Of a DNA stretch of 64,000 nt, positions 16,053-25,327 are shown piece after piece. Source of the DNA: GCA-003244245 sp963822695 (GTDB lineage: Bacteria > Actinomycetota > Actinomycetes > Mycobacteriales > Pseudonocardiaceae); the NCBI GenBank assembly GCA_963822695.1, contig CAWGJH010000017.1, positions 69,810 through 133,809 of the forward strand, written 5' to 3'. Positions within the stretch are counted from its first letter, which is position 1; each line of letters opens with the position of its first letter. The position numbers were made by a program, and so were the translations under genes. The notes under the pieces are model-generated. The model saw only the letters and a program-made list of their open reading frames with translations, ran no database searches and had not been told where the DNA came from.

Positions 16053-17336
16053 ATGAAGATCGTGTGCATCGGCGGCGGTCCGGCCGGGTTGTACTTCGCC
16101 ATCTCGGCGAAACTGCGCGACGCCGGCCACGACATCACCGTCATCGAACGCGATCCCCCCGGAGCCACCTACGGCTGGGGCGTCGTGTATTGGGACGACC
16201 TGCTCGACATCCTGTTCCGCAACGACCGCGACAGCGCCCGGACGATACGCTCCGAATCTGTCCTGTGGCAGGAGCAGCGGGTGATCCTGCGCAGCGAGCA
16301 AACGGCCTATCTGCCTGGCTATGGCTTCAGCGTGGGCCGCGCGACCCTCCTCAATGTCCTCGGCAAGCGGGCCAGCGAACTCGGGATCGCGGTCCAGTAT
16401 CGCCACGAGGTCGATGACCCCTCCGCGCTGCCTGACGCCGACCTCGTGGTCGTCTGCGACGGCGCGAACAGCCGGGCGCGACAACACCACGGCGATCACT
16501 TCGGCTCCCGTGTCGACATCGGTGGCAACCCCTATATCTGGCTGGGCACCGACAAGGTCTTCGACAGCTTCACCTTCGCCTTCGAACAAACCTTAGCCGG
16601 GTGGATCTGGTTCCACGCCTACCCCTCCAGCGCCGGGAGCAGCACCTGCATCGTGGAATGCACCCAACAGACCTGGCAGGCACTCGGGTTCGACGCACTG
16701 AGCAGCGAGGACAGCGTCGGACTGCTGGAGAAAATCTTCGAGCGCGCCCTCGACGGCCGTGCGCTGATCAGCCAATCCCGCAGCGAACCGGCGCGGTGGC
16801 TGCGCTTCACCCAAGTGACTAACAAGACCTGGTACCACGACAACCTGGTGCTCATCGGCGACGCCGCCCACACCACCCACTTCACCCTCGGCTCCGGCAC
16901 CAGGCTCGCGATGATCGACGCGGTCATGCTCGCTCAGAGCATTGACGAGCACGAAGAGCTTTCCGCCGCGTTGCAGAACTATGACCAGCGAGGCCGCGCC
17001 GCGCTGCGGCCGATCCAAGCTGGGGCGCGCACCAGCATGGCCTGGTTCGAACGCGCCGACCGCTACCTCGACCGGGAGGACGCCGTGGCCTTCGCCTACT
17101 CCATGTCAGGACGGCAAGGGGGCCAACCACCCTGGCGCTATCAGATGCACCTCGCCACCCAAATCCCCGCCCTACGCACAGCGCTGCGCGGGTCACACAC
17201 CGCTTGCCGGTGGTACCTCGCACATCGACGGGGGGAACCGACTGTCCGCGACGGTCAAGGGGATCGCAGGTTCAAATCCCAAGCTGTCTCATCCGGCGCC
17301 CCCTTCCTAGGTGTTACTCATGATCATCTTCAGTGA
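16053..17336 (+). CDS. FAD-dependent aromatic monooxygenase, VioD-like
   Basis: 427 residues from the ATG at 16053. The protein starts with the FAD dinucleotide motif IGGGPAGLYFA (5-15), followed by ITVIERD; it has the DG-type motif VVCDGANSRAR and the second FAD motif LVLIGDAAHTTHFTLGSG at about 266-283, all standard for single-component flavin hydroxylases. The TYGWGVVYWDD segment matches the VioD / salicylyl-CoA 5-hydroxylase branch; VioD oxidises an indole intermediate. The last 40 residues are Arg-rich and may be a replaced C-terminus. Next to a Trp-repeat peptide gene, indole hydroxylation is an attractive but unproven role. Confidence 0.75.
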   Translation: MKIVCIGGGPAGLYFAISAKLRDAGHDITVIERDPPGATYGWGVVYWDDLLDILFRNDRDSARTIRSESVLWQEQRVILRSEQTAYLPGYGFSVGRATLLNVLGKRASELGIAVQYRHEVDDPSALPDADLVVVCDGANSRARQHHGDHFGSRVDIGGNPYIWLGTDKVFDSFTFAFEQTLAGWIWFHAYPSSAGSSTCIVECTQQTWQALGFDALSSEDSVGLLEKIFERALDGRALISQSRSEPARWLRFTQVTNKTWYHDNLVLIGDAAHTTHFTLGSGTRLAMIDAVMLAQSIDEHEELSAALQNYDQRGRAALRPIQAGARTSMAWFERADRYLDREDAVAFAYSMSGRQGGQPPWRYQMHLATQIPALRTALRGSHTACRWYLAHRRGEPTVRDGQGDRRFKSQAVSSGAPFLGVTHDHLQ

Positions 17337-17770
17337 GCCGTCAGTGAAAGCGGCACAACGAGTTCCTTCGCCAAGCCACCGGCTCCAAAGCACGGGCAGG
17401 TAAACGATGAAACCCGGCGAGATCGACGCCTTGCACAAGCGAGGATGGTGTCAAACAATATCCTCGCCACCGATGGACGCCTCTGCCTCGATGGAGCCTT
17501 GGTGCTGGGCCGCGGCACCCTCTGGGCACAATTCACTGGTAGCTCCACTCCAACCCTGCGGTGGTCCTCAAAGCCCTCGCCCACCATGTGGCTGCCAAGG
17601 GCGTGGCCGGGATCGACGCATTCACCGACGATCGGGCCACCTCTTCGACGATGTGCTCAGCGTCGCGAGGGAAGTCCTTGTTGAGCTGGAGACACCTAGG
17701 ACGACCCGGATGTCCGCCTTCACTGGGATCTGGACTATGTCATCATGGTACTCACGGAAGGGAAACTTCC
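17337..17770. other. decayed DNA, no intact gene
   Basis: Pieces such as HLFDDVLSVAREVLVELETP and LHWDLDYVIMVLTEGKLP appear in different frames on the plus strand, so an old gene has broken up here. I do not recognise it. Confidence 0.4.
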
Positions 17771-18457
17771 GTGTTTCCTAGATCTTCGCGCTGGACACAC
17801 GCGATCGTTGTCGCGACGTGTCTTGTGACCGGTGGGCTACTTGCCCTACATTTTGTCATGACGTTTCTGTACGTCGCGCCGCGGAACCCGATCTCGGCCG
17901 GCGCCGACAAAGGAATCAGCGCCTATATACTTCCGTACTTCGACCAGGATTGGAAATTGTTCGCTCCTGATCCTGTAAAAACGGATCCTCATGTGCTCGT
18001 GCGGGCCAAGGTCGTTGACGCCAAGGGTCAGCAGCAGGTGACGTCGTGGCTGGACATCACCAGGCCTGAGCTGGCGAGAGTGAAGGGACACTTGTTCCCT
18101 GACCGGGTTAGCCGGCTGTCGGCGAAGGTCTCTGAGTCGTTGTTCGAAGCCGCAGAGCGACAGGGGCAGGCCGCAGCCGATCGACAACAACAGGCCCTGA
18201 CGCCCGAGGAGGCGCGGCACGATAATCCTGATGGAGCTTTCGCGCGTGTGCTCGCCACACGGGCGGCACGTGCACAGTGGGGCAAGCAGGTCACAGAGGT
18301 TCAAGTCCGGCTCGACGGATACATACCTCCGTCTCCGCCGTTTTTCGGACCCCAGGATGCGGGTGATACGAAGGTCATACAGCACCATCTGCCGTGGTGG
18401 CCCGCTGAGGCCGTCACGCCGGCTGAGTTGAAGGTGTGGAAGGAGATTCACGGATGA
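17771..18457 (+). CDS. DUF5819-like membrane-anchored protein
   Basis: 228 residues from a GTG at 17771 with GGAAGGGAAA just upstream; a longer upstream frame runs through decayed DNA. One membrane segment near residues 10-35 (IVVATCLVTGGLLALHFVMTFLYV) is followed by APRNPISAG and YFDQDWKLFAPDP, the signature of the DUF5819 family. The rest is soluble and Gln/Ala-rich in the middle. The gene lies 10 bp before an HTTM gene. DUF5819-HTTM pairs recur in actinomycetes and recall SdpA/SdpB, the maturation proteins of the Bacillus SDP toxin. Substrate unknown. Confidence 0.65.
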   Translation: MFPRSSRWTHAIVVATCLVTGGLLALHFVMTFLYVAPRNPISAGADKGISAYILPYFDQDWKLFAPDPVKTDPHVLVRAKVVDAKGQQQVTSWLDITRPELARVKGHLFPDRVSRLSAKVSESLFEAAERQGQAAADRQQQALTPEEARHDNPDGAFARVLATRAARAQWGKQVTEVQVRLDGYIPPSPPFFGPQDAGDTKVIQHHLPWWPAEAVTPAELKVWKEIHG

Positions 18458-18467
18458 GGAGTCTTCG

Positions 18468-19532
18468 GTGACACTTCACACGACGGCTCAACTGCGTGAG
18501 GCTATTGGTCGCAAAAGCACCATTGTGCTGGAGCGGGTCAGTGGTCATAGGTATGCCCTGTATGGCCTGTCCGTGGTACGGATCGGCTACGGCCTCGTCC
18601 TGATCGGCATCCTGCTGATCAACTACCGCGAGCGCAGGCTGTTGTGGGGACCGGAATCTCCGTGGACATATGAGATCTTCCGTGACACACCACGAGATCT
18701 GGGAGGGTTGTCGCTCTATCAAATTTCCAGCTCGGGTCTCTGGTTCGAGCTGGTCTATCATCTGACCATCCTTCTGTGCGTGCTTTTCGTGCTCGGCTGG
18801 CGCACCCGCTGGATCACTCCAGCGCTGGTCGCCGCTATCTGGTCCTGGCAGGAAAGAACCCCCATCGTGGCCGATGGAGGCGACAACCTGCTGCGCCTGA
18901 TCTTGATTTACTTGTGTTTTGCCCAGCTTTCCGCCCACTGGTCGCTGGATGCCCACCGGGCGGTGCGACGGCAGGCGGCCGGTCACGAGGCCAGGAATCG
19001 GGAACAATTGGGCTGTCGGATGGCCACCGTGGTGCACAACGGTGCCGTCCTGGCTGCACTGTTCCAGGTCTGTTTGCTGTACATGGCCTCCGGCATGTTC
19101 AAAGTGCAGGGGCAGTCTTGGCAAGACGGGACGGCGCTGTATTACATGCTGCAGATCGAGACTCTTCAGTCGTGGCCGGACCTGAGCCGGCTGGTCTACA
19201 CCAATTCCGTGGTGTTGGTGACGTTTGCCTACCTTGCTGTCTTCCTCCAGGTCGCCCTTCCCTTTCTCATGCTGAACTCTGTGACCCGGCGACTTGGATT
19301 GATCGCGGTGACCGGCATGCATGTCGGAATTGGTGTTCTCCTGGCCCTCCCGTTCTTCTCGCTCATAATGATCGTTACGGACATGCTGTTCATCCGGGAC
19401 ACCACCTATCACCGGGCGACCTTTGTCGTGGAGGCACTACGGGAACGTCGGCGGAGTCACAGCAGTTCGGCTGGGGCGCTGGCACCCGTGGCCGAGATCC
19501 CCGAGCCGGCCCGACCGGCCCAAGTGGCATGA
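18468..19532 (+). CDS. HTTM-domain integral membrane protein
   Basis: 354 residues from a GTG at 18468 following GAGGAG. Several hydrophobic segments (about 25-45, 85-110, 130-150, 185-205, 240-265, 280-310) and the motifs VVRIGYGL, WGPESPWTYE and DGGDNLLRLILIYLC are typical of the HTTM family, related to vitamin-K-dependent gamma-carboxylase and SdpB. The Pro/Ala-rich tail is probably cytoplasmic. Coupled with the DUF5819-like gene it likely forms a membrane complex. Whether it serves the peptide gene 2.6 kb upstream is open. Confidence 0.75.
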   Translation: MTLHTTAQLREAIGRKSTIVLERVSGHRYALYGLSVVRIGYGLVLIGILLINYRERRLLWGPESPWTYEIFRDTPRDLGGLSLYQISSSGLWFELVYHLTILLCVLFVLGWRTRWITPALVAAIWSWQERTPIVADGGDNLLRLILIYLCFAQLSAHWSLDAHRAVRRQAAGHEARNREQLGCRMATVVHNGAVLAALFQVCLLYMASGMFKVQGQSWQDGTALYYMLQIETLQSWPDLSRLVYTNSVVLVTFAYLAVFLQVALPFLMLNSVTRRLGLIAVTGMHVGIGVLLALPFFSLIMIVTDMLFIRDTTYHRATFVVEALRERRRSHSSSAGALAPVAEIPEPARPAQVA

Positions 19533-19567
19533 GAGCAACGTAACGCACGCGTGCGTGGCAGCGGTCG

Positions 19568-20176
19568 TCATCGCCAGGCTGCCAGTCCCAGCCCGTGGTC
19601 CTCGAGGCTGTCCCGCAGCTGCTGCAGCGCCCGCGCTCGGGTGGGCCCGATCGCGCCGGCCGGGATTCCGGCGGTGCGGGCCACCTCGGCGTAGGGCCGG
19701 GGATGGTCGGTGAACAGTGCCCGCAGCAGGATCCGATGACGAGGCGACAACTCCTCGACGAGGTTCCACAGCGTCTGCGCGGCGTCGACTTCGATGGCCC
19801 GCTGCTCGGGGCTCACCGATGGGTCGGCGACAGTGTCGGCCACCGTTTCAATGGAGTCCGGGGTGGGCTTGGCTTGACGCAAGATGCGAAGGCATTCGCG
19901 GCGGGCGGTGGTCGTTAGCCACCCGCCCAGCCGTTCTGACCGCACCACCTGGTGGGCATTCTCGGCCAGCCGTAGCCACGTCATTTGCACCGCATCGAGG
20001 GTGTCGGCGTCCTGCAGCCGAAACGACCGCACCGTCGCGGACACGAGCTTGCCGTACCGGCGCAGGACTTCATCCCAGGCCACCGCCTCGCCGCCGCTCG
20101 CGTGCGGCAGCAGGTCGGCGACGCCGGCTGTGGCGCGAGCAGAGATGTGGCTCCTCGTGGCGGTTGTCATTGGCAT
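19568..20176 (-). CDS. ECF-type RNA polymerase sigma factor
   Basis: 202 residues from an ATG at 20176 with GGGGGG five bases upstream. Region 2 is WDEVLRRYGKLVSATVRSF to LDAVQMTWLRLAENA, with the core-binding and -10-recognition helices; region 4 is LSPRHRILLRALFTDHPRPY then EVARTAGIPAGAIGPTRARAL, the -35 HTH. There is no extra sensor domain and no anti-sigma gene next to it. The open frame continues upstream in frame through a broken LuxR-type ATPase, but the start at 20176 fits the sigma family length. The regulon is unknown. Confidence 0.8.
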   Translation of the reverse strand: MPMTTATRSHISARATAGVADLLPHASGGEAVAWDEVLRRYGKLVSATVRSFRLQDADTLDAVQMTWLRLAENAHQVVRSERLGGWLTTTARRECLRILRQAKPTPDSIETVADTVADPSVSPEQRAIEVDAAQTLWNLVEELSPRHRILLRALFTDHPRPYAEVARTAGIPAGAIGPTRARALQQLRDSLEDHGLGLAAWR

Positions 20177-20299
20177 CGTGGCCCCCCGATCACGGTCTCC
20201 GCTCCGGCTACGCCGAGCCGGTCGGACGGGGTAGATCGTCGCGACCTCTGACCCGGCACGCGGCGGAATTGCCGCTGCTTGGGCGGCGTCTCGGTGGAC

Positions 20300-21049
20300 G
20301 TGCTGAGTGGTGGTCGTGCTAGTGCCCTGAGCGGGCTCGCCGGTGACGAGTAACTTCAGTGCGGTCCTCTCATCAGCGCCCAAGCCACCCAGCTGGGCCT
20401 GGACGACCTCGTGCAGCCGGGGCCGGGGCTCCATGAGCCCCTCCCAGTACCGCACCCCTTCGCGCATTCGCAGCCTGCTCGTTTCACGCCCCTCCTCCAC
20501 CATCTCGCGAAGGAACAAGACGTTCCCGCGGGTGGCACGCCACAACCCCTCAATGGTCCGGCCGTCCACCACCCCATCAAGCACCCCGGTCACCAGCCGA
20601 TCCATCTTCGCCCGGTGTAGCTGCCGCAACTCCAGCCGACCGGCCACCCCGCTCTTACACAGCGTCACCACTGGATCCGGATCAGGCTTGCCGGTCCGCA
20701 CGGTCAACAGCAGACACGCCACGCGAGTCAGGACCAGCTGGTGCATCAGCGTCACCGACAGCTCATCAAGCAGATGCGCATCGTCGATACTCAGGACCAA
20801 CCAGTGGCTCTCAGCCTGATCAGCGATCGCGACGCCGGATCGCTGCAGTAACGTCAGTGGGCCAGACGAGGTCCCCAAGGCCGGCAGCGAATGCGCCACC
20901 GCGCCTAACGGGATCGTCGCCGCCGCACTCGTCCCCACCGCCCACCGTGTCACACGAACCACGCTGCGTGGCTCCGCACCAGGAATGCGCTCAGCGATGA
21001 GCTGCAACTCCGAGTTACGCCCATGTAGTGTCCAAAAATTCATTTCCAT
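20300..21049 (-). pseudogene. LuxR-type AAA ATPase fragment
   Basis: In the frame upstream of the sigma gene are LHGRNSELQLI, IDDAHLLDELSVTLMHQLV (Walker B-like) and LWRATRGNVLFLREMV, the nucleotide-binding half of a large LuxR-family regulator. The Walker A segment expected after the N-terminal GR.sEl box is missing, and the long helical part and C-terminal LuxR HTH are absent. It is a truncated remnant that now reads in frame into the sigma gene. Confidence 0.6.
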
Positions 21050-21479
21050 GGCGCAGGCCTCCGGTAGTCGCTAGATAGTCTATAGTCTGTCGGTGAATAT
21101 TTCTGTTCCGTTACCTAAACCGCCGATTTTGCCGTGCTGTCCGATGTTCGGGTCCGGTCGCCGAGATAGCCAGCCTGCACTGTTCGTCCCTTTCTGTTAT
21201 CACCTTGGGTTGGCCGTGACGTCGGGGTCGCCTTCATGACTCCTCACCAGACCGCGAGCTGGCGATGAAGCCGCTTCTCGCCCCTCTCCACGACCTCAAT
21301 CCTTCACCACGCCAGCAACATCGACGCCCAGGACGGCTGCGCCATGCACCCCGGAAGTCAGCGAGTAACGGTGCTACTAGCAGCACAGCATGCGTGGGAG
21401 GAGGTCCACCTGTGGGATTTTGCCGACCGCTAACCGATTTCGGGTGGGGCGATAACCGAACCCTTCTAGCGTTGGTCTT
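21050..21479. other. no gene seen
   Basis: Relatively AT-rich patches near 21070-21130 (two copies of a tagtcta block) could hold the promoter of the minus-strand fragment. No coding sequence is supported. Confidence 0.4.
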
Positions 21480-21854
21480 ATGACTGACCAGCTCCTACCC
21501 GAGTCTCCGACGAGGACATTTCAGACTATGGGCATGCAGTCAGGCGACGTCTCGATGACGTTGGTGACCCGGCCCGACCCCGACCCGATCCATGCCTGGG
21601 ATCACCTGGTCAGTCACACCCCGGGCAGCGACGTCTCGCAGCTGTCGGCGTGGTCGGCCGTGCGGGGACAGGCCGGTTTCGTTCCCCGCTACGTACTGGC
21701 GTCCTTCGGTGGCCAACCCTTCCGCTATCCCCCAGCGGTGGCGCTACTCTCCTCGCGCCTGCTGCGGACCGGCTATGGCCTGTTCCGTCGGTCCGCTACC
21801 GGAGGCAAGGTCATTGCCCTGGCAGAGCGGCTGATGCGCGGTGGGGTTCAGTGA
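21480..21854 (+). pseudogene. truncated FemAB/GNAT-like acyltransferase
   Basis: 124 residues. Residues 35-75 (HAWDHLVSHTPGSDVSQLSAWSAVRGQAGF) match the start of FemAB/GNAT-fold proteins of the peptidoglycan-acyltransferase type, which normally exceed 300 residues. The following residues and the end (GLFRRSATGGKVIALAERL) look like beginning and end joined over a large deletion. It may still be translated but is unlikely to be active. Confidence 0.4.
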
Positions 21855-22255
21855 CCTCCCGCGCGATGACCTCCCGCGCGATGCAACGCACCGAGGGGTC
21901 AACCGACTGCGCCGGGATCGGCTGCACCCTGACGGGTCGCATGCGCCCGTTCGAGATCGACCACCAGTCCCAGTCGACATTCCAGAAGTCCGGCAATACC
22001 TCGGCGCTGAATCCGCGGCCAGGTGTGCCGGTGCCGGCGCCGCCCGGGGATCCACCCCTCCGTCCCCGGGCGGCTGCCTTACTCAAGCAGGTGTAGCCAC
22101 GGCTCAGCCCCAGATGATGCCCCCAGGTGGTGGCGGTGGCGATGGTAGAGGGTGACGATGGCGAAGTCGGCCAGGCCGCTGAGGGCGTCAGCATCAGACG
22201 CGACGGCTGCTTGACTAGACCGGGTAGTACGGTCGGTGCATCCGGAGGTGATCGC

Positions 22256-22888
22256 ATGGTTGCCGACAGCGCACGGCGTGCGCGGTGGCGCCGCTACTGG
22301 GACCGGCACTCCAAGACCTACGACCGCGAGATGCGCTTTTTCGACCGGGTGCTGTTCGGTGACACCCGGAGTTGGATCTGCCAGCAGGTGACCGGTGAGG
22401 TACTCGAGGTCGCCATCGGCACCGGCCTGAACCTGGAACACTACCCACTCGACGTCCGGTTGACCGGTATCGAGCTCAGCCCAGACATGCTGGCGATCGC
22501 ACGGCGACGTGCGGCCGAACTCGGCCGTGACGTCGAGCTTCGGGTGGGGGATGCGGAAGCACTCGACTTTCCTAGCGCCACTTTCGACACGGTGGTGTGC
22601 ACCTTCTCGCTGTGCGCGATCCCCGACCACCGTAAGGCGCTGGCCGAGATGACCCGGGTGCTGCGACCGGGGGGAGTGCTGCTTCTTGCCGACCACGTAG
22701 CCAGCCGGGGCCGGGTGCTGCGGGCCAGCCAGCGCATCCTGGAGTTGGTGACGGTCCCGCTGGGTGGCGAGCATTTCCTGCGCCGCCCGCTTGAACACGT
22801 CCAGGCTGCGGGATTCAGCATTGAACGTCATGACCGGTTCGCGGCAGGGATTGTGGAACGGCTCGTCGCCCGCAAGCCAGCTGGCTGA
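22256..22888 (+). CDS. class I SAM-dependent methyltransferase
   Basis: 210 residues; ATG at 22256 after GGAGGTG (22244-22250), so the longer upstream frame is not used. UbiE-like layout: RYWDRHSKTYDREM at the start, SAM motif VLEVAIGTGLNLEHY (about 48-62), LTGIELSPDMLAIA, VGDAEALDFPSATFDTVVCTF and the post-motif LRPGGVLLLADH. The end (RHDRFAAGIVERLVA) is that of small-molecule or lipid methyltransferases. The substrate cannot be assigned. It stands alone, 263 bp before tig. Confidence 0.78.
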   Translation: MVADSARRARWRRYWDRHSKTYDREMRFFDRVLFGDTRSWICQQVTGEVLEVAIGTGLNLEHYPLDVRLTGIELSPDMLAIARRRAAELGRDVELRVGDAEALDFPSATFDTVVCTFSLCAIPDHRKALAEMTRVLRPGGVLLLADHVASRGRVLRASQRILELVTVPLGGEHFLRRPLEHVQAAGFSIERHDRFAAGIVERLVARKPAG

Positions 22889-23151
22889 ACGCAACGTCCG
22901 GCGATCCCCTCGGGGCCGCCGGCCAGAGGTGTGCTGATCAGCTGCACTGGAGGAAGGTGACCGTCGCGTGGACGTGGTCTATCTGGAATGGCCTTCGTTG
23001 TTGAGGCGGGCACCCCAGCGGGGAGGCTCTCGCCCGATGCGGCGCCCCCTGAGGCCGGATCGGCGTGCTCGCTTACACTCGGCTCACACCTCCTGCCCGG
23101 CGGCGATGGCTCAGCCGGCGCGTTCCCAGTCCTGCCTCAAGGAGTACTTTC

Positions 23152-24483
23152 GTGAAGAGCACCGTCGAACAGCTCAGCCCGACGCGGGTGAAGATCAACA
23201 TTGAGGTGCCGTTCGACGAGCTGAAGCCTGACTTCGACCGCGCCTACAAGAAGATCGCCCAGCAGGTCACCATCCCGGGATTCCGGCCGGGCAAGGCGCC
23301 GGCCCGGATCTTGGAGCAGCGGCTGGGTCGCGGCGTGGTGCTTGAGGAAGTGGTCAGCGGGGTGGTGTCGGCAAAGTACGCCGAGATTGTCTCCGCTGGT
23401 GAGGTTCACCCGATCGGCCGTCCGGAGATCGAGGTCACGAAGATCGAGGACGGGGACCACCTCGCGTTCACCGCCGAGGTCGACGTCCGGCCGGAGATCG
23501 AGATGCCGGCGTTCAACGAGTTCGCGGTGTCCGTCGACGATGTCGAGGTGACCGACGCCGAGGTTGACGAGCAGCTCGACGGACTGCGCTCCCGCTTCGG
23601 CACCCTTGTCACTGTCGAGCGTCCCGTACAGCAGGGCGATTTCGTTGTGCTCGACCTGTCAGCCACCGTCGGCGGCGAGGAGGTCGCGGAGATGGCGACC
23701 ACCGACCTGTCCTACGAGATCGGCTCCGGAGAGCTCATCGAGGGCATCGACGATGCGCTGATGGGGGCCGCGCAGGGCGAAGAGCGAGTTGTCACCACCG
23801 TCTTGGCCACCGGGGAGCATGCTGGGCGCCACGCTGAGGTGACGGTGAAGATTCAGGCGGTGAAGGAGCGAGAATTGCCTGCGGCCGACGACGAGTTCGC
23901 CCAGCTCGTCAGCGAATTCGACACTCTCGAGGAGTTCCGCGCCGATCTGCGTACGCGCTTGGGCCAAGCCAAGGCGCTGCAGCAGGGCGCTCAGGCCCGG
24001 GACAAGGTGCTCCAGGCGCTGCTTGCCACCACCGAGGTCCCCCTGCCGGAGTCGATCGTCGACTTTGAGTTCGAGTCGCGCAAGCACGACGCCCTGCGCG
24101 CCTTCGAGCACGACAAGCAGCGTTTTGGCCGGTGGCTGGAGCAGCAGGGCCATACCGCGGAGGAGTTCGAAACCGACCTGCGCAAGGGTGCGAAGGAGAC
24201 GGTCAAGACCCGCCTCTTGCTCGACGCGATCGCCGACGCTGAGGAACTCTCGGTCACCGACAGCGAGCTCACCGAGCGCATCGTGTACCAGGCACATCGC
24301 CACGGTGTCAGCCCCAACGAGTATGCCCTGAAGGCTCGCGAATCGGGCGAGTTGGGCGCCATGTATGCCGACGTTCGCCGTGGCAAGGCGCTGAGCACTG
24401 TGGTGCGCCAGGCCATTGTCACCGATGCCTCCGGCAACCCTGTCGATGTTGATGCCCTGGTCGACTCGACGATTCCGGAGTAG
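23152..24483 (+). CDS. tig: trigger factor
   Basis: 443 residues from the GTG at 23152 (AAGGAG nine bases upstream); the frame is open further up but the family starts at VKSTVEQLSPTRVK. The ribosome-binding domain (1-115) has the signature FRPGKAPARILEQR; the FKBP-like prolyl isomerase domain (about 150-240) contains GDFVVLDLS and GSGELIEGIDDALMG; the C-terminal helical chaperone arms follow. It binds ribosomes at the exit tunnel and holds nascent chains. It stands directly upstream of the clpP operon, the usual order. Confidence 0.96.
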   Translation: MKSTVEQLSPTRVKINIEVPFDELKPDFDRAYKKIAQQVTIPGFRPGKAPARILEQRLGRGVVLEEVVSGVVSAKYAEIVSAGEVHPIGRPEIEVTKIEDGDHLAFTAEVDVRPEIEMPAFNEFAVSVDDVEVTDAEVDEQLDGLRSRFGTLVTVERPVQQGDFVVLDLSATVGGEEVAEMATTDLSYEIGSGELIEGIDDALMGAAQGEERVVTTVLATGEHAGRHAEVTVKIQAVKERELPAADDEFAQLVSEFDTLEEFRADLRTRLGQAKALQQGAQARDKVLQALLATTEVPLPESIVDFEFESRKHDALRAFEHDKQRFGRWLEQQGHTAEEFETDLRKGAKETVKTRLLLDAIADAEELSVTDSELTERIVYQAHRHGVSPNEYALKARESGELGAMYADVRRGKALSTVVRQAIVTDASGNPVDVDALVDSTIPE

Positions 24484-24520
24484 GCCGGGTCCGCTGGGTG
24501 GCCCACCCGGCGACTGGCTT

Positions 24521-24536
24521 AACGCTCTGAGCGAAC
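24521..24536. promoter_or_regulatory. candidate ClgR operator of clpP1P2
   Basis: aacgctctgagcgaac fits the ClgR palindrome CGC-YNANR-GCGWW except for one central base. In Streptomyces, Corynebacterium and Mycobacterium, ClgR activates clpP1P2 from sites just upstream. The site lies 131 bp before the clpP1 start. Confidence 0.5.
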
Positions 24537-24651
24537 GGTGGGCGCGCCAGGCAGTAGTCGGTGACCGCCTTCGTTAGTGTCGGCAGTGTCCACAGCGTCG
24601 GAGTTCGGATCGCTCTGGCGAGCCGGACCCTTACCCACCGCAGATGGACTG

Positions 24652-25311
24652 ATGACACGAAGGCAGGCACACGTGACCTCCAACCACCTCGCCTCGGCCG
24701 TGCCGCTGCGGGACGCCCCCGCGATGCGTGCCGCCACGGCTGGCCTCAACTTGACCGACTCGGTGTACGAGCGGCTGCTGCGCGAGCGCATCATCGTGCT
24801 CGGATCCCAGGTCGAGGAGAACATCGCCAACCAGATCTGCGCCCAGCTCTTGCTGTTGTCCGCGGAGGAGCCCGACCAGGACATCCGGCTCTACATCAAC
24901 TCGCCGGGCGGCTCGGTGACCGCGGGAATGGCCATCTACGACACCATGCAGCTGATCGAACCCGACGTGGCGACCTACGCCATGGGCCTGGCTGCCTCGA
25001 TGGGACAATTCTTGCTGTCCGCGGGCACCCGCGGCAAGCGATACGCCCTGCCGCACGCCCGAATTCTCATGCACCAGCCCTCAGCTGGCGTGTCCGGCAC
25101 AGCGGCGGACATCGCGATCCAGGCGGACATGTTGATCAAGCACAAGCGTGAGATGGCCGAGCTCATTGCCGAGCAGACCGGCCAGCCGGTGGAGCGCATC
25201 ATCGCCGATTCCGACCGCGACCGCTGGTTCACCGCGGAAGAGGCCCGTGAGTACGGCTTCGTCGACTACGTCCTGAACCGCGCCAACTCGCTGCCCGACG
25301 CGAGCCGCTGA
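24652..25311 (+). CDS. clpP1: ClpP protease subunit 1
   Basis: 219 residues from ATG 24652; the GTG at 24673 is another possible start. The serine protease core has the oxyanion-hole strand YINSPGGSVTAGMAIYDTM, the nucleophile in GLAASMGQFLL, the His in LPHARILMHQPS and the Asp in DSDRDRWF. Actinobacterial ClpP1 and ClpP2 assemble into a mixed tetradecamer that works with ClpX or ClpC1. The gene is followed 16 bp later by clpP2. A ClgR-like site lies upstream. Confidence 0.95.
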   Translation: MTRRQAHVTSNHLASAVPLRDAPAMRAATAGLNLTDSVYERLLRERIIVLGSQVEENIANQICAQLLLLSAEEPDQDIRLYINSPGGSVTAGMAIYDTMQLIEPDVATYAMGLAASMGQFLLSAGTRGKRYALPHARILMHQPSAGVSGTAADIAIQADMLIKHKREMAELIAEQTGQPVERIIADSDRDRWFTAEEAREYGFVDYVLNRANSLPDASR

Positions 25312-25327
25312 GCTTCGAGGAGCCCCG

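Noticed and set aside
17250..17300. A tRNA-like T loop (gcaggttcaaatccc) at the end of the monooxygenase gene
   Set aside because: The T stem does not close, and no anticodon arm or acceptor pairing can be drawn; it may be a degenerate att remnant but cannot be supported as a tRNA.
23073..23078. TACACT as a -10 box for tig
   Set aside because: No acceptable -35 sequence at 16-18 bp; too weak to list as a promoter.
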